A stretch of DNA of 64,000 nt from Cydia pomonella (GCF_033807575.1 NC_084729.1:310001-374000), one strand, 5' to 3'. Shown: positions 9,101 through 18,345, counted from the first letter of the stretch. Numbers and translations are program-made. The notes: generated by a model from the letters alone, not told the origin.

Positions 9101-11570
9101 CATATTTGTCATACTAGTTGTTAAACATGAGCTTGTCTTTTTCTCTATCCGTGAGATCGTTAGGACGTGCACATTTCTCGCTTGCCCAGATGCGACTAAA
9201 GACAACTTGTACAATTTGTCACAAGGTAAGCGTTTCAATTTAGGAACGCCTATAATCTATTATTGGCTTAACTTCAATTTTGATTCACTTACCGTCATTG
9301 ACGATTGGTGCGCTGAGACAGATTTGGAAAGTAGCCTGAGAACAAAAAATAAAAATTTTGTTGAAACACGATGAATTTTATTTAGATCTGAGGAGGTCAA
9401 GAAAATGTGATATGTTGTGACAAGGGGGAGGGGGCAGTCACAAACTTTGTGACGTCACTTTAGCTTCATCCGTATTCGAAAAATATTTTTTTATTCGCTG
9501 TACAGTTAAATAATGAGTTTTTGGAAGGGAAATCGTTTTGATTTTTCTAATTTTATTTCCTAATTGGTTTTGTCTTATAAAATTACTAATATTTCTTTTA
9601 TCATTTTTTTTTGTTTTTAATATAATAATACCTAATTAGTTTTGCCGATTTCGTTGAAAAGAAAACTGTCGAAAATGTGACGTTACATCAGGGGGAGGGA
9701 CGGGTTGTCAAGATGTGACCAAGTGTGACAAGGAGGCGGGGGAGAGATAAAAAACCTAGATATTCGTGTGACGTAATTAATGGACGACGCCATACCAGAA
9801 AAACAGTCTCGGAATATAATATCAATAGTTGACATATTAAGCATAAAAAAATTCAATTACATGGCGCTTATACTTAAGATTTTATTCATATCTAAAAAAC
9901 CCGATTTTGTCACTGACTCACTCGCTGATTATGATCAAAACCCTTGGGGTACTTCCTGAAGTCCTAGGAATTTGAAATTAAAAAGGAAAAGGGCGTTAGG
10001 GGCAAAAAGGGGTTAAAGTCTATATGGTGAATCAATAAAAAAGCAGATTATATAAATTATGCCCAAATACGTATTTCAGGATTTAGTACTAGTAGGTAGG
10101 TTTAATAGTAAATCACCCCCAACCCTTTAAAATTAGGGGATGGAAAATTGTCATAAGCAATTTACAAAAAGAAGTGAAATCCCATTTAAAACATTTTTAT
10201 GTCAAATTTTGCCAAGGCGAAACCTATAAGGCTGTCAAAAAGTTGTCAGATCTCTTGTAGAGCCAAGCTTCTAACTCTACAAGCCTACAACTTCTAACTT
10301 CACAAACTCTACACCTTAGTCAAAATATGTGACTTAGCCGTTTCGTTACTACATACAAGAAGTAATGCAAAAAAATAAAATAAAGAATGAATATTTTATT
10401 TTTCATGTAACACATATTTTTATTAGTAGAACTTACAAACTAAGGGGTTAGTAGGTACAGCAAATATTTAATTCTTATAATTTATAATGAATAATGAATA
10501 AATACATTTTTCATCCTACGCCCATGTGAAGGCAGCCATTCTCAAACAAAAACGTCACTTTTGAAAGTGACATATCTAATCCATATCGTATCTTTAGAAC
10601 ATTTTTGACAACATATTTGTGTTGTTTATCTCAATGTGCCATGTGTGTATCAAATTATTTGTAAATTGTAAGTCACTAACCTAAATTAATTTTAAGATTT
10701 CTAGTACTCTACTAACACTATATGGATCTCTCTAGATTCGAAATAAATAATTGAATTGAATTGAAATTAATTGAAAGTTGAACTGTGCCGCAAGCTTGAG
10801 TTAATATTTGTTTCTTTATTTTAAATAATGTTATTTAATTTTTAAATATTTAAAATGTAATTATAATGCCTTTTGGCGTTGAAAACTCTAGGTCCATGGG
10901 GTCCCAGCGCGCACAAGTTTTTTGGAGAAATCGCGAAACGTCTGGTTGACGTAACTGGTGACCGAAGAGCTGGCGGCTTCCTCGCACAACGTATCAGTAT
11001 TGCGATACAACGAGGAAATGCCGCCAGCATCCTTGGTACAATGCCTCAAGGGCCTATTTTAGATATAAGCTAGTTATAGTAATCATCTGTATATATCCAT
11101 TATGTATATTGTTATTGTCAATAAATATTATAATGTGTAAGTGTTTTGGTTCAGCATTGTATACATGCACTTGGTTTTAAATAAATTAAATTAATTAGGT
11201 CTTGGATTCTAATAAATATAATTAGGATTATAGGGTCAGATGCAGTAGGCGGTAATCTTGGACACGGCGCGCATAGTACGTCGGTTCCTCTTTCTGCAGC
11301 CCTGACCACCGGCAGCTTGGGCCCTGCCCCGCTGCTGGCGGCACCCTAGGTTAGATTTTTGTAATATGTTTATATTTTGTATGTGTTTTTATACTTTACT
11401 TTTAAGTATACCATATTGTAATAAAACTTTACCTACCCGAGACAAAAGATAAAAAAAAAAAAAAATATTATAGGACATTATTAAACAAATTGACTAAGTC
11501 CCACAGTATAAATAAAAAGAATAATTAATAATATAATTACCAAAAGCAGGAAGAAAAGTGGAGCCTTCAT
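3078..11570 (-). CDS. Gene A: secreted GLPGAG-repeat protein (collagen-, elastin- or silk-like), 5 exons seen, 3' end not found
   Basis: Coding exons in order: 11570-11541, 9335-9293, 6505-6374, 5011-4340 and 3143-3078. Phases agree at every joint: exon 1 ends in phase 0, exon 2 ends with one extra base, and exons 3-5 each start with two bases and end with one. The product begins MKAPLFFLLLATFQICLSA, a clear signal peptide probably cut after LS or LSA, then a short acidic Cys-containing segment (VNDDCDTAAN), a Gly-X-Y-like stretch rich in GAG, GLG and GSD, and about 20 copies of an 11-residue unit GLPGAGLPGAS. Gly spacing within the unit is 3-2-3-3, so it would break a regular collagen triple helix; Pro-Gly turns fit an elastomeric or silk-like secreted protein better. 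About 314 residues are visible. No terminal exon was found; it may lie past the LINE, left of the window. I do not recognise a named family. Confidence 0.7.
3571..3950. repeat. Dispersed repeat, paired with 48,651-49,190
   Basis: The stretch around CCTCCTGTCTCCATCATC and its flanks matches 48,660-48,866 plus 49,136-49,190 closely over about 300 bases. The second copy is interrupted by a foldback element, so this copy serves as the empty site. No coding potential. Confidence 0.65.
4074..4275. repeat. MITE with long inverted repeats plus a partial direct copy
   Basis: TTCGCCGGACGATATCGG occurs twice in direct orientation (near 4,088 and 4,160) and once inverted (near 4,230). The inner pair, from about 4,133 to 4,270, forms a nearly perfect hairpin ending in AAGTGGCCCACTGATTACC and its complement. 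It lies in intron 4 of gene A, less than 100 bases from exon 4. Confidence 0.75.
4340..5011 (-). CDS. Gene A exon 4: about 20 tandem 33-bp units
   Basis: The acceptor is AAACCTCAG|GACTACC. The frame is open throughout on the minus strand and encodes GLPGAGLPGAS, with variants LPAAG, ASKLP, ASNLP, LPEAS and LPGVS. All units are 33 bases long, so no frameshift accumulates. The donor is uncertain: GAAG|GTCTCA (end at 4340) and TCAG|GTCTAC (end at 4352) both keep the phase but are weak; reading through instead reaches a stop near 4,263. The plus strand is also open (SPEAPGSPAPG), but it has no signal peptide or splice context there. Confidence 0.65.
5012..5566. other. Intron 3 of gene A, AT-rich, no feature seen
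   Basis: Non-coding sequence upstream of exon 4. I see no gene, RNA or well-bounded repeat here. Confidence 0.5.
5567..5790. repeat. Foldback repeat, copy 2 of 2, with TATG microsatellite
   Basis: Matches 2,742-2,940, including CTATTGTTTCCCATAAAG and the TTTTCAGGATTGGCAT / CCTGAAAAGTTAACG hairpin. An insert of four TATG units and TATATACTTTATTG separates the first motif from the rest. Confidence 0.6.
5886..6126 (-). mobile_element. SINE family 1 (tRNA-derived), full-length copy
   Basis: The minus strand reads GGCCTAGTGGGGAGTGACC (A-box region), then a B-box-like TTTCAAATCCTGG, then GGGCATTTATTCGTGTGATG and a tail CTGTGGGACTTTAGTC. The same family recurs throughout the window. Confidence 0.8.
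6129..6281 (-). mobile_element. SINE family 1, 3'-shortened copy in tandem
   Basis: Head-to-tail with the previous copy. The promoter half (TAGTGACCCTGCCTATGAAG, TTCGTATCCCGG) is present, but the sequence stops after TTTAAGTG. Confidence 0.7.
6374..6505 (-). CDS. Gene A exon 3: acidic Cys head and Gly-X-Y-like stretch
   Basis: The exon is 132 bases with acceptor ATGATTGCAG|ATTGTG and donor ATCAG|GTGGGT. With the single G carried from exon 2 it encodes DCDTAAN, then triplets GAG GAG GAE GPG GLG GLG, then GSS GSD GSD GSN GSD. The Gly-every-third pattern is collagen-like for about 12 triplets with one two-residue break. The lone Cys could form an interchain disulphide; this is inference. Confidence 0.75.
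6532..6642 (-). mobile_element. SINE family 1 tail fragment
   Basis: Contains ACACAAATTGACTAAACCC and the CATGACTCAGTAACAAATAT part of the family, without the promoter half. Confidence 0.6.
6690..6815 (+). mobile_element. LINE 3' tail fragment, family T1
   Basis: Matches the recurrent tail with ATGTAACTCCTCTGGAGTTG, CGTACATAAGCTACGGAGAC and GCTTGTTTGCCACC. Elsewhere (41,440-41,680) this tail follows the C-terminus of a LINE ORF2. Confidence 0.65.
7283..7660 (-). pseudogene. LINE ORF1-like C-terminal remnant
   Basis: One minus-strand frame contains TKVEDIVKYVRVKSGFALRV followed by SFVVSVPTERLATFTKESF, a pattern like the C-terminal nucleic-acid chaperone part of some insect LINE ORF1 proteins. 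The reading frame is short and ends in an unrelated sequence. Assignment is tentative. Confidence 0.35.
8051..8332 (-). pseudogene. RTE-like LINE reverse-transcriptase remnant
   Basis: The minus-strand translation includes RMDLRINRRKTVSMRV and SKFVYLGSVISCKGGADEDI, typical of the segment after the YADD box in craniofacial-development-protein-like RTE LINEs. It ends abruptly at about 8,340, where its downstream half is found inverted. Confidence 0.75.
8345..8640 (+). pseudogene. RTE-like LINE C-terminal remnant, inverted relative to 8,051-8,332
   Basis: The plus-strand translation includes RKWRWIGHTIRRGETNNATI and SWSEARGRAEDRKAWRELVK, the normal C-terminus of the same kind of element. It ends at an AAGT microsatellite. 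Confidence 0.75.
8636..8900 (-). mobile_element. LINE tail, AAGT-microsatellite family, copy 1
   Basis: AAGTAAGTAAGT is followed by AAATATTCTTTATTGCACCA and AGCGATCTCTTCCAGACAAC. The same order occurs at 15,945-16,470. The poly(A)-signal-like part reads on the minus strand. Confidence 0.6.
9293..9335 (-). CDS. Gene A exon 2: rest of signal peptide
   Basis: A 43-base exon with a good acceptor (pyrimidine tract, TTGTTCTCAG|GCTACT) and a strong donor GACG|GTAAGT. It starts in phase 0, encodes ATFQICLSAPIVND and ends with one base. Exactly this phase change is needed to join exon 1 to exon 3, and it completes a textbook hydrophobic signal peptide. Confidence 0.75.
9395..9790. repeat. Dispersed non-coding repeat with GTGACGT motifs
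   Basis: Repeated elements are GACAAGGGGGAGGGGGCAG, GTGACGTCAC and TGTGACGTAATTAATGGACG, at the two ends in similar order, as in a decayed foldback element. Intron 1 of gene A. Confidence 0.4.
9791..10860. other. Intron 1 of gene A, AT-rich non-coding
   Basis: No gene seen. Near 10,725-10,775, TTCGAAATAAATAATTGAAT resembles a LINE tail. Confidence 0.45.
10870..11062 (+). pseudogene. Retroelement C-terminal fragment, 'IAIQRGNAAS' family
   Basis: The plus strand encodes ALKTLGPWGPSAHKFFGEIA and then AQRISIAIQRGNAASILGTM. Related fragments lie at 31,880-32,030, 36,735-36,850 and 60,156-60,500. I read this as the C-terminus of a non-LTR retroelement ORF2; the clade is not settled. Confidence 0.6.
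11460..11515 (-). mobile_element. SINE family 1 tail fragment
   Basis: TATTATAGGACATTATTAAA and TTGACTAAGTCCCACAGTA match the 3' end of SINE family 1. It lies 25 bases inside intron 1 of gene A. Confidence 0.6.
11541..11570 (-). CDS. Gene A exon 1: start of signal peptide
   Basis: The start codon is at 11570-11568 in a good context (CGGCACCATGAAGG). Thirty coding bases encode MKAPLFFLLL, followed by donor TTG|GTAATT. A very short first coding exon that splits the signal peptide is usual for insect cuticle and silk genes. The untranslated leader would be only about 21 bases if transcription starts at 11,591. Confidence 0.7.
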
Positions 11571-11588
11571 GGTGCCGTTTTTTATATA

Positions 11589-11625
11589 ACTGCGCCATTT
11601 TTGATTCGTCCCCCCTCTTTATATA
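11589..11625 (-). promoter_or_regulatory. Gene A core promoter: TATA box and initiator
   Basis: On the minus strand TATATAAAG lies at 11625-11617, and the arthropod initiator core CAGT lies at 11592-11589. The putative start A is at 11,591. The TATAAA core begins about 32 bases upstream of it, the normal spacing, and the start codon follows 21 bases downstream. Confidence 0.6.
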
Positions 11626-11780
11626 CTAAAATGCTGGTTAAACACTTGACGCGCATATTTACATAAGTATTTGGTCCACCCGAAATATTACCAGCTGTGT
11701 AATCATACGATTCACAAAATAATCCTACTCCTATACTGTTATTTGTCATTAACTCGTGAACACTAATATAAAAACATGCT

Positions 11781-12010
11781 TCTTCTTCTTCCTCATGTTG
11801 TCCCGACATTTTACCACGGCTAATGGGAGCCTGGGGTCCGCTTGACAACTAATCCCCATAATTGGCGTAGACACTAGTTTTACGAAAGCGACTGCCATCT
11901 GACCTTCCAACCCAGAGGGTAAACTAATAGGCCTTATTGGGATTAGACCGGTTTCCTGACGATGTTTTCCTTCACCGAAAAGCAATTGGTAAATGATATT
12001 TCGCATATAG
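11781..12010 (-). mobile_element. SINE family 2 copy
   Basis: Contains the family's core on the minus strand: GGTGAAGGAAAACATCG, AATAAGGCC, CTCTGGGTTGGAAGG and CGCCAATTATGGGGATTAG, ending in a GAAGAAGAAG-like tail. The tRNA-like head is missing. Confidence 0.75.
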
Positions 12011-12021
12011 TTAATATAAAT

Positions 12022-14459
12022 TAGGGAATGCAAAAACCGGAGGTTTTTCAAAACCGGTTTTTTTCTTCGGTTTTACCAACAAAAAAACCGAAACCGGTTA
12101 AAACCGGTTTCGGTTCGAAGGACCAATAATTCTTAAATTCATCGCCATGGAATAAAGAAAAGATTGCTTCACGTGTAAAAACGAATGCAAGTATAGTATA
12201 TACACGATTTTATCACGAAATTAAAGACAGAATATCTGACTATTTTATTGTATTGTATGGGAATTGTCAAATGACTTAATGTTATTTGTAACTAGGAGTA
12301 GGAACACACCAATTTAATTTAATTATTTTTTTGGTTTGTTGGTTAGACACCGATGGGATAGGTCATTTTTTCTTTAATATATGACAATAACTTATCTAAA
12401 GCATTTGACGTAATAAGTCACACAATGCTCCTGGATAAGTTAAAATGTTATGGCGTAACGGGTGAGGCGCATCGCTTAATTGCTTCATTTTTGTCGGGCC
12501 GAAGACAACAGGTTAAACTGTCCTCAAATGGCAAACGATTCCAGTCTGACATTGGCCATATCAAGTTAGGCATTCCCCAAGGATCAGCCCTTGGAAACAC
12601 TCTGTTTCTAGCCTACGTCAATGATCTCCCATCTGCCATCACAACCGGGCTGTCAGTACTATTTGCAGATGACACTACGGTCATAATCAGCGCGCAAACA
12701 TACAAACAGCTTGGCGAGAATATCAATGAGGCATGTAGGCAGTTAAAACGGTGGTTTACTGCAAATGGGTTACTTCTTAACGTCAGCAAGTCTAACGTCA
12801 TGTTATTCTCAGGACGGACGACTACAGTACTGCGCCCCCATGTGTAGTGTACTGCCCTATGCCAATGTGCAGTGAAACGAAGTTCCTTGGCTTTATGTTG
12901 GATTCGAATCTGAACTGGAAGTGCCATGTTGACCAGCTATGCAATAGATTGAGTAGTGCAGTCTTTGCGTTACGGAAGTTGAAACCCCTTGTTTCGTATG
13001 TTACATTAAAATCGATTTACTACGCTCACTTCCACTCACTAATGACGTATGGTGTACTCATTTGGGGAAACTCTACGCATGCTAACCGAGTGTTTATCAT
13101 GCAAAAACAGGCAATAAGAACACTAGCAGGTGCGAAGCCTAGACATTCATGCAGGGGCCTTTTTGTAACGCACAAAATAATGACGCACTACTCGTTATAT
13201 TTGTTCGAAATCCTTATGTATGTTAGAAATAACCTATCTTTGTTTAAACGCGTTGAGGTAGCTGGTATAAACATTAGAACTACAGGTCGATTACGAACAG
13301 TTCCACGTCGCATGGCACTTGCAGCTAAGAACCCGCGTGTCATCGGTCCGACTTATTATGAGCGATTACCTGCAGAAATAAGGACGGACACATCCGATAC
13401 AACATTCAAGCGTCTATTGAGAAACTTTTTACTGGACAACCCATTATATTCAATAAGTGAATTTTTTGACATAACTGTATAATTTATAATTGAATAATGA
13501 TTTGACATTGTGTTTGCGTATTCTTGATATTATTTGACGATCCTTTTCAGGTGAAAATTTTCATATATATATTATTATTATTGAAATTAATTTATTTGGA
13601 TTATCTTGTTATTATTTAAGTTTATTTCTGACGATCACAATATAGATTCTTATAAATTGACATTGATGTAATTTGTACTGTAATCATATGTTGTGAAATA
13701 AATAAATCTAAATCTATATCAATTTATAATTTAATGTTATTTGTCTTAAATCAAATGGCCCAATCCGAAATCTTGCTCTAAGTTTTTCGCTGTCTTCTAG
13801 TATATATATTCAAGTAGTTAATTCGTTTACTGTTACTACCTTCCTTAATAAAATATTTGCTAAGTTATTATGGATTTGTAAAGTAGGAAATAAATGAAAC
13901 AAGCTTTGTTTTTACTCCATAATCAACTTTAATTAGTATTTGTACTATTAATCTCAAAAAAAGGTTCTCGGTAAGTCGTTATCACCGAACCAACAAAAGA
14001 CTCTAAAGCTGCCATTGATATAATTGATTACGTGGAATTTTTCTACAGTGCATCGCATAATAAAATTATAAATTATAAGTAAGACCTTTTATACCCATTT
14101 TTATTAAAAAGTACTACTATACAATTCGTACACCAGCACGGATGTCCTGCCACTGCCAGTACTTTATATTATTTAAATCTTTCGTATTTGTGTATTTTGT
14201 ACCGTAAAAATTCATTTAGCGTTACAAATGATCAAACTAACACAACACCACATTATTTGATTTGATGTCGATTCAACCGGTTTAGGACCGATTTATACCC
14301 TTATAATGAATAAAACATGCAACTTAGGTAAATAAAAAAAAACCGAATAAAACCGAAACCGGTTTTTTCAAATTCTAAAAACCCGGTTTTGGGTTTCCGT
14401 CAAAAAACCGGTTAAAACCGGTTTTTCCGGTTTCGGTTAAAACCGGTTTGCATTCCCTA
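12022..14459. mobile_element. hAT-like DNA transposon, non-autonomous, with nested LINE
   Basis: Both ends carry the inverted repeat TAGGGAATGCAAA and many AAACCGGTT motifs. The flanks show a perfect 8-bp duplication ATATAAAT at 12,014-12,021 and 14,460-14,467, diagnostic of the hAT superfamily. No transposase frame is visible. A truncated LINE (about 12,370-13,720) sits inside it, so the hAT insertion is the older one or was mobilised with it. Confidence 0.85.
12370..13482 (+). pseudogene. Jockey-clade LINE ORF2 fragment, 5'-truncated and frameshifted
   Basis: The first frame covers SKAFDVISHTMLLDKL, GIPQGSALGNTLF and the catalytic FADD, ending at a stop near 12,846. The next frame resumes with SETKFLGFMLDSNLNW and runs to a natural C-terminus at 13,482. 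One frameshift or stop therefore separates the two halves. The tail near 13,700 is AATAAATAAATCTAAATCT. The endonuclease is absent. Confidence 0.85.
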
Positions 14460-14597
14460 ATATAAATACATACATAATAGGTTTGAAGAAAAGTCTATGT
14501 TGTTTACTCTGCATAATAGCTATTGTGTTTTAAAATTTCTAAAACGATACTGCAGTTAATAGCTACCGACCTAACAAAATCAAAATTAATACAGTGT

Positions 14598-14822
14598 TCA
14601 CACTAACAGGGTTCAAACCCCGGCTCGCGTGAGTTTTTCATTTGATATTTTACCAGTCGCTTTTCGGTGAAGGAAAACATCGTGAGGAAACCGGACTTAT
14701 CCCAATAAGGCCTAGTTTACCCTCTGGGTTGGAAGGTTAGATGGCAGTCGCTTTCATAAAATCTAGCGCCTACGCCAATGCTTGCAAAATGCCGGGACAA
14801 CGCGAGGAATAAGATGATGAAA
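14598..14822 (+). mobile_element. SINE family 2 copy
   Basis: GGTGAAGGAAAACATCGTGA, GGCCTAGTTTACCCTCTGGG and ATGCCGGGACAACGCGAGGA in the family order, with a GATGATGA tail. A B-box-like GGGTTCAAACCCC starts it. Confidence 0.8.
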
Positions 14823-15009
14823 AATAAAACCGGTTCCTAACAATTTGACGACGGAAATATTAATTTCATTTATTTTCACAGTTGCTGTTTAAATTATAGC
14901 CACAATGGCGGACGATGCATGGAACAATAGCTTACTAATTGCTATTGGTTCAACGAAAATCTTCTTAATTTTCACTTGTTCTAAAAACATTTGTTTTTAC
15001 TGGTTGATC

Positions 15010-15202
15010 AGTACCCCTAGTGTAAATAAATTCGATTTCCAAACGTGACGTACGCGTTTGCGTTTAGTCTCATTTTGTATTGGATTTCGAAAGAGCGCGC
15101 CAACCGGGACGTTTTGGAAACTCAAAATCCTATACAAAATGAGACTTAACGCAAACGCGTTCGTCACGTTATGATGTCGATCAAAGTTACACTAGGGGTA
15201 CT
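15010..15202. mobile_element. MITE with long inverted repeats
   Basis: The ends are AGTACCCCTAGTGTAA and its exact complement. The arms continue with CGCGTTTGCGTTTAGTCTCA and its near-complement. No coding capacity. Confidence 0.8.
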
Positions 15203-15370
15203 GGTTAGTGCCCCATTACGGGGTTTACAACTGGCAATGGATGTTACATACTTACTACAGTAGTTCATAAATTGTATATATTGAGGGCGCCACTTGTTAC
15301 ATGGTTACATGGCAAAGTGCAAACCTTCATTTTGCAGCCACCGCGCGCACTGGCCGGTAATGAAATAAAG

Positions 15371-15655
15371 GAAAACCGGCCAAGTGCGAGTCGGACTCCC
15401 GCTCGAAGGGTTCCGTGCCATTATTTATAAAAACGGCAAAAAATATGTTTGTTGTATGGGATATGTAAATATTTATTTTATTCTGTTTTTAGTATTTGTT
15501 GTTATAGCGGCAACAGAAATACATCATCTGTGGAAATTTCAACTGTCTAGCTATCACCGTTCATGAGATACAGCCTGGTGACAGACGGACGGACGGACAG
15601 CGAAGTCTCAGTAATAGGGTCCCGTTTGACCCTTTGGGTACGGAACTCTAAAAAA
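15371..15655 (+). mobile_element. Dispersed lepidopteran-type repeat, family G
   Basis: Begins CGGCCAAGTGCGAGTCGGAC, contains GGTTCCGTGCC, a GACGGACGGACGGACAG microsatellite and ends ACGGAACTCTAAAAA. Relatives are at 17,640-18,345, 49,503-50,415 and 58,193-58,425. Confidence 0.7.
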
Positions 15656-15944
15656 CTATGCCAGCGTCTCTTGTTTATTGGTTTTCCTCGTTAAAAAAAA
15701 ACCATTATAATAGCTTTATCGTATCGATTGATAATTTACAGCAGTTGGTCAGTTTATTTAAAACATCTTAAAATTTTAACATTTTTTAAATCATACTAAA
15801 AATTTTCAGCTGTTTCGTCACCATTCCAAAACACCTTCCGTCTTTTGTTCTCCCCAATCCTATTATTATACTGCAACAGTTAATTGTGAGTGCATAAAGC
15901 GTCACATTTTATAATTACGTCTGCCATCTGTTGTTTACTTATAA

Positions 15945-16470
15945 TAAGTAAGTAAGTAAGTAAATATTCTTTATTATGCACCAAACATTTAAAAATAGAC
16001 AGGAAATGAAAAAACACGTAATAGTTAGGTAACAACAGGCGGTCTTATCGCTAAGAAGCGATCTCTTCCAGACAACCTTTGGGTAGCAGGAAACTATGAA
16101 CTTACAACATTGAACGGGTAGTGCCGATATACTGTATAATTCAACAAAATGAAGACGCAAACAATATAATACATACCTACATACTAATAAAATAAATACA
16201 TAATAATATATACATACATACATTATATATTATACAATCATAAATAAAGGCAAGTTAAGGCAGCGAAAGGTAGTGAGTCTTCAAAAGATTTTTGAAAACG
16301 GGAAGGGATTTAGCACGTCTAATGTCTAATGGCAAAGCATTCCACAACCGAACAGCACGAAAAGAAAAAGAGTTGCTATAAAATGTTGTTGATGAAGGTG
16401 GTGGAGCAAGGAGATGCATCTCCGCACAGCGGACCGAGGAAAGATAATTGAAACGCTTTTTAAGATATAG
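15945..16470 (-). mobile_element. LINE tail, AAGT-microsatellite family, copy 2
   Basis: AAGTAAGTAAGTAAG, AAATATTCTTTATTATGCAC and CGATCTCTTCCAGACAACC match 8,636-8,900. The copy extends further, through TTCCACAACCGAACAGCACG. Confidence 0.6.
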
Positions 16471-16488
16471 AGATAATACGTAAATAGG

Positions 16489-16715
16489 TAGGTACAGTCA
16501 AGGTATTAAATATCGACACAGACAAAGTGCCAAAAATATGTAAACGCGACCATATTGTCTACACATTAAAGTAGTGTGTACATATTTTTGGCAATTTGTC
16601 CGTGTCCATATTTAATACATACATACATACATATAATCACGCCTATTTCCCGAAAGAGTAGGCAGAGACCACGGATTTCCACTATTTCCATATTTTAATA
16701 CCTTGAATGTACCTA
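16489..16715. mobile_element. MITE with internal insertion
   Basis: The ends TAGGTACAGTCAAGGTATTA and TAATACCTTGAATGTACCTA are inverted repeats. A second inner hairpin pairs GCCAAAAATATGTA with TACATATTTTTGGC. A TACATACATACA stretch with CGAAAGAGTAGGCAGAGACC is inserted before the right end. Confidence 0.7.
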
Positions 16716-16915
16716 CTGCGTATTACCAGTATTATTGATTTTAATAAAAAAACTTCCGATAACACAGACGTATTCAATGTAGGTATTATATCGCGTCACT
16801 CGCGTACAGGGAGTAATACTGGAATGTTCTGCCGCCAGAGTGCAGCACTAGCACCTTTCGTAAACCACAGAGTAACTTATACATACTGTGCCTTAAACTG
16901 TTTTTTGACAAGTTT

Positions 16916-17060
16916 TATTTATTTATTTAAAAACTTTATTGCACAAAAGAAAAACTTAATGTACAAAAGGCGAACTTAATGCCATGAGGCATTCTCTACC
17001 AGTCAACCTTAGGGCAAAGCAGAAAAGATTATAGGCGGTGCGTTTAAAACTAAAAGAAAT
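16916..17060 (-). mobile_element. LINE tail fragment
   Basis: TTTATTTATTTAAAAACTTT and CTCTACCAGTCAACCTTAGG resemble a divergent member of the tail family at 8,636 and 15,945. Confidence 0.4.
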
Positions 17061-17134
17061 TGTTATTGAAAGAAGAAAGAGTTTTCACAGATAATAAAAT
17101 TTGACATTGATGCATCAAGGCGGTTTGTTTACAA

Positions 17135-17256
17135 AGGGCCTACCGGGAAACGCGAAAATCGAAATTTAGTTATCTGCCTCTTCCTCGCTCGAATATGCAA
17201 GAGTGATAGAGAGGTTCGATAACGAAATTTCGATTCTTGTTTTGAGGTAGACCCTC
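17135..17256. repeat. Foldback MITE
   Basis: AAAATCGAAATTTAGTTATC pairs with GATAACGAAATTTCGATTCT across a short loop, and the outer parts GGGCCTACC and GGTAGACCC also pair imperfectly. Confidence 0.65.
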
Positions 17257-17258
17257 AT

Positions 17259-17402
17259 GGCTCCTCTACACGATGGCCCAGCCCAGGCCAGTCCAAGGAA
17301 CGTATTTATGCATTAGAGGGAGTAAGAGATATTGCTATCCCATTCCACTGCATAGCTGCGTCCCTTAGACTAGCCTACGCTGGGCAATCGTGTAGAAGAG
17401 CC
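17259..17402. repeat. Foldback MITE
   Basis: GGCTCCTCTACACGATGGCC at the left pairs with GGCAATCGTGTAGAAGAGCC at the right, about 144 bases in all. It abuts the previous foldback. Confidence 0.75.
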
Positions 17403-17481
17403 GTCAGATTGTGATTGATTGTGGTAGTGGCGCCCCCTACGCAGAGTGTCTCGTAATATTCCCTATTGTTACCTAACAGCA

Positions 17482-17600
17482 AGGCTTGGAACCGGTTTTA
17501 AAAATAGCGGTATATACCGGTTTATTTCGGTTTTACTCCGAACTTTCATAAGAACGCGAACGTTTTAAGAACTTTATTGTAACCTGAATAATATTCGTTT
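17482..17600 (+). mobile_element. hAT-like MITE fragment (AAGGCTTGG family)
   Basis: Contains CAAGGCTTGGAACCGG and the TAAGAACGCGAACGTTTTAA segment, matching the left half of the complete element at 51,563-51,899. The right end is missing. Confidence 0.65.
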
Positions 17601-17639
17601 TATCAAAACTTCTGTTGAAGACCCATATTTGTTTATTCC

Positions 17640-18345
17640 CCACACTATAGGACTGAAGAGAAAAATTATAACGTATTAAAAAAAACTACTTACTAGATCT
17701 CGTTCAAACCAATTATCGGTAGAAGTTTGCATGGCAATGTATATCATATATTTTTTTTTAGATTTTTCATTCTGTTATTTTAGAAGTTACAGGGGGGGGG
17801 GACACACTTTTTTTCACTTTGGAAGGTTCTCTCGCGCAAACTATTCAGTTTAGAAAAAAATGATATTAGAAACCTCAATATCATTTTTAAAGACCTATCC
17901 ATAGATCCCCACACGTATGGGTTTGATGAAAAAAGATATTTTGATTTTCAGTTCTAAGTATGGGGAGCCCCCAAAATTTTTTTTTTTTTCTATTTTTGTG
18001 TAAAAAGATTAATGCGGTTCATAGATTACATCTACTTACCAAGTTTGAACAGTATAGCTCTTATAGTTTCGGAAAAAAGTGGCTGTGACATAATCGGACA
18101 GACATACGGACATGACGAATCTATAAGGGTTCCGTTTTTTGCCATTTGGCTATGGAACCCTAAAAATTACATCCTCACTTTACATGCAGGTACTTAATTT
18201 TATTTTTTAAATTTTATTTTACGACATCCAAGGCGAACTGCAGCTTTCTATCACTAACCATTACGGAGCAAAGCCTCGGACAAACAGACAGACATGGCGA
18301 AACTATAACCAGGTTTCCTAGTTTACTACGGAACCCTGAAAAGGG
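17640..18345 (+). mobile_element. Family G repeat, long form, two abutting pieces
   Basis: The segment from AGATCTCGTTCAAACCAATT to GCTATGGAACCCTAAAAA, and then the piece with GGAGCAAAGCCTCGGACAAA and ACGGAACCCTGAAAA, both match the inverted copy at 49,503-50,415. Confidence 0.65.

Noticed and set aside
8970..9374. Plus-strand frame of 134 codons overlapping gene A exon 2
   Set aside because: Composition is AT-driven and no domain is visible; the minus strand has a well-formed exon with strong splice sites in the same place.
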